Origin: CANRIN01 sp964493515
Lineage (GTDB): Bacteria; Bacillota; Clostridia; Oscillospirales; JAAYOS01
Assembly: GCA_964493515.1 (NCBI GenBank)
Contig: CAZBNJ010000006.1
Location: 1-60,428, forward strand
Direction of reading: 5' to 3'
DNA length: 60,428 nt
A model generated the notes under the pieces. That model was not told where the DNA came from, searched no databases, and saw only the letters and a program-made list of their open reading frames with translations. Each line of letters starts with the position of its first letter. The stretch's first letter is position 1. A program made the position numbers and the translations under genes. This document shows, in pieces, positions 59,031 to 60,428 of this stretch.

Positions 59031-60372
59031 GAACGATCTGTTTGAGGTCAAAATAGAGGGATTTTCCGCCGACGGGGGCGGTGTGTGCCATGTCGACGGC
59101 ATGGCGGTGTTCGTCGCGCTCGGAGTGCCCGGCGACCTCTGCGAGATACGGATATTGAAGGCCGCAAAGACGCACGCGTTTGCGAGGATAGAGCGGATGA
59201 TAGAGCCGAGCGGTCTGCGCGCAGAGCCGGACTGCCCGGTATTCGGACGCTGCGGCGGCTGCGCGACGCGCCATATGAGCTACGCCGCCGAGCTGGAGTT
59301 CAAGCGCGGTCGGGTGGCGGAGGCGCTCGAGCGGATCGGCGGCGTGAAGGTCGAGCTGCCGCCGGTCATCGGTGTGGACGGTCGAAACGGCGAAAACGCG
59401 CTGCGCAACAAGGCTACCTATCAGCTCGAGCGCGGTGCGGACGGTCGACTGCGCGCGGGCTTTTTCCGCCGCCGCTCGAACGACATCGTGAGCTGTGAGC
59501 GCTGCCTGAGCCTGCCCGAATCCGCCGACCACGCTGCACGGGCGCTGGTGGAGGCGGACGGCAGGTTTGAGCTGGGCGGACTGCGGTGGCTGATGTGGCG
59601 CGGCAACTCGCGGGGCGAGTGTCAGCTGTGCGTGGTGTCCCGAGACGACCGGTGCGCGAAATCGGCGGGATTTGTCGAGTTTATGCGCGAAAAGCTGCCG
59701 GAGATGGTGAGCTTGACGCTCTGCCTGAACCCGCGCAGCGACAACGTGATACTATCCGGCGAGCTGCGGACGCTGTTCGGCGGACCCACCCTGCGCGAGG
59801 CCATATGCGGCGCGGAGTTTGAGATATCGCCGTTCGCGTTCTTCCAGACAAATCGGACGCAGGCGGAGAAGCTTTACGAAAAAGCGTGCGAATTTGCCGA
59901 CTGTTCGGGTAAAAAAGTTCTCGAATTGTACTGCGGCATCGGTACGCTGACGCTGGCGCTGGCGCGGTCTGCCGCGAGCGTGACCGCGTGCGAAATAGTG
60001 CCCGAAGCGGTGGAAAACGCGAAAATTTCCGCGAAAAACAACCGAATTTCCAACGTGGAATTCATCTGCGCGGACGCGGGCGAGATCGCGTCGCGCGGCG
60101 GAGACTTCGACGTTGTGGTGGTCGACCCGCCGCGAAAGGGGCTGGACGACCGCGCGCGTGCCGCGGTGGCGGCGATAGGTGCGGAGCGGATAGTGTATGT
60201 CAGCTGCGACCCCGCGACGCTTGCGCGCGACGTGAAGTCATTGGGGGAGAGCGGATACAGAGTTGTCGCCGCGCAGCCGGTGGATATGTTCCCGGGAACC
60301 GAGCATGTGGAGACGGTGTGTTTGCTGGTGAGAGGGGAAAGATGGACACCGGGCGTTGAGACGAGAGGTTGA
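59023..60372 (+). CDS. rlmD: 23S rRNA (uracil-5-)-methyltransferase, RlmD/RlmCD type
   Basis: 449 aa. N-terminal TRAM domain, then an iron-sulfur cluster motif around CPVFGRCGGC (about residues 69-78). Class I SAM domain with LELYCGIGTLTLALA, catalytic VDPPRKGLD and YVSCDPATLARD with the nucleophilic Cys. Methylates uridine C5 in 23S rRNA (or tRNA, TrmA-like). It starts within the end of the lipoprotein gene. Confidence 0.93.
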   Translation: MTKNDLFEVKIEGFSADGGGVCHVDGMAVFVALGVPGDLCEIRILKAAKTHAFARIERMIEPSGLRAEPDCPVFGRCGGCATRHMSYAAELEFKRGRVAEALERIGGVKVELPPVIGVDGRNGENALRNKATYQLERGADGRLRAGFFRRRSNDIVSCERCLSLPESADHAARALVEADGRFELGGLRWLMWRGNSRGECQLCVVSRDDRCAKSAGFVEFMREKLPEMVSLTLCLNPRSDNVILSGELRTLFGGPTLREAICGAEFEISPFAFFQTNRTQAEKLYEKACEFADCSGKKVLELYCGIGTLTLALARSAASVTACEIVPEAVENAKISAKNNRISNVEFICADAGEIASRGGDFDVVVVDPPRKGLDDRARAAVAAIGAERIVYVSCDPATLARDVKSLGESGYRVVAAQPVDMFPGTEHVETVCLLVRGERWTPGVETRG

Positions 60373-60376
60373 ACAA

Positions 60377-60428
60377 ATGGGATTTATATCGTTTAACGAA
60401 ACCTACTACCGCCAGAGGTTGGAGGCGC
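60377..60428 (+). CDS. Start of an unidentified ORF, cut by the window end
   Basis: ATG 60377, with GAGAGG about 9 bases upstream and 4 bases after the rlmD stop, begins MGFISFNETYYRQRLEA and runs open to the end of the window (17 codons). Too short to identify. Confidence 0.5.
   Translation, partial: MGFISFNETYYRQRLEA

Overview
The window looks like a piece of a GC-rich Clostridia genome (Bacillota), probably an uncultured, anaerobic, gut-type bacterium of the Oscillospirales/Christensenellales kind. This is inferred from gene content: glgC-glgD-glgA, four S-layer homology (SLH) proteins, HemW instead of an aerobic haem oxidase, DUF4364/DUF3048/DUF4860/DUF3810 proteins, a BTAD regulator, strong Shine-Dalgarno sequences and AT-rich sigma-A promoters. 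Two runs of exactly 10 N (25703-25712 and 35734-35743) show that three contigs were scaffolded, so gene order across those joins is provisional.

Layout. 1-2065: 3' end of tRNA-Glu, a 5S rRNA with its own promoter, a kinase-GNAT fusion and a small unknown protein. 2139-3665 (-): SLH protein ending in DnaJ-like zinc fingers. 3763-6991: divergent glpK and leuA. 7029-14549: GNAT, an XRE repressor divergent from a MacAB-like operon (membrane-fusion protein, ABC ATPase, FtsX-type permease) that ends in a large SLH protein. 14612-21389 (-): glycogen block, glgC-glgD-glgA plus a separate pduL-glgB unit whose GlgB carries a histone-H1-like tail. 21658-23127: two XRE regulators and a mini ImmA/IrrE-like HELRH protein. 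23207-25645 (-): glgP.

25921-32523: lepA-hemW-DUF3810-GH31 operon. 32724-33283: a two-gene module with a sigma region 4-like protein under an elaborate promoter. 33407-35673: 2-hydroxyacid dehydrogenase and GH29 fucosidase. 35765-37588: VanW protein. 37747-44064: BTAD/degenerate-GGDEF regulator, transglutaminase, then a compact type IV pilus-like operon (PilC, pseudopilin-like proteins, PilT but no PilB) and an unknown protein. 44161-44580: tRNA-Leu, tRNA-Gly and a palindromic repeat/terminator segment that may encode a small RNA. 44581-46874: Ldh_2 dehydrogenase and malic enzyme. 46948-53523: mini zinc-ribbon lipoprotein, SLH/cadherin-like protein, RodA/FtsW, tsaE-tsaB, upp, DUF4364 and a DUF3048 lipoprotein. 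53627-60428: fourth SLH protein, dCMP deaminase, SLOG protein, MreB, DUF3298-like lipoprotein, RlmD-type methyltransferase and a truncated ORF.

Themes: glycogen storage and mobilisation; a cell envelope rich in SLH proteins, with transport and wall functions that may share a regulatory box (TTACAA..GGTTACA at 7970 and 35678); and a minimal pilus locus translationally coupled to a transglutaminase. Isoleucine ATA is used as freely as ATC despite the high GC content, and TTG/GTG starts are frequent.
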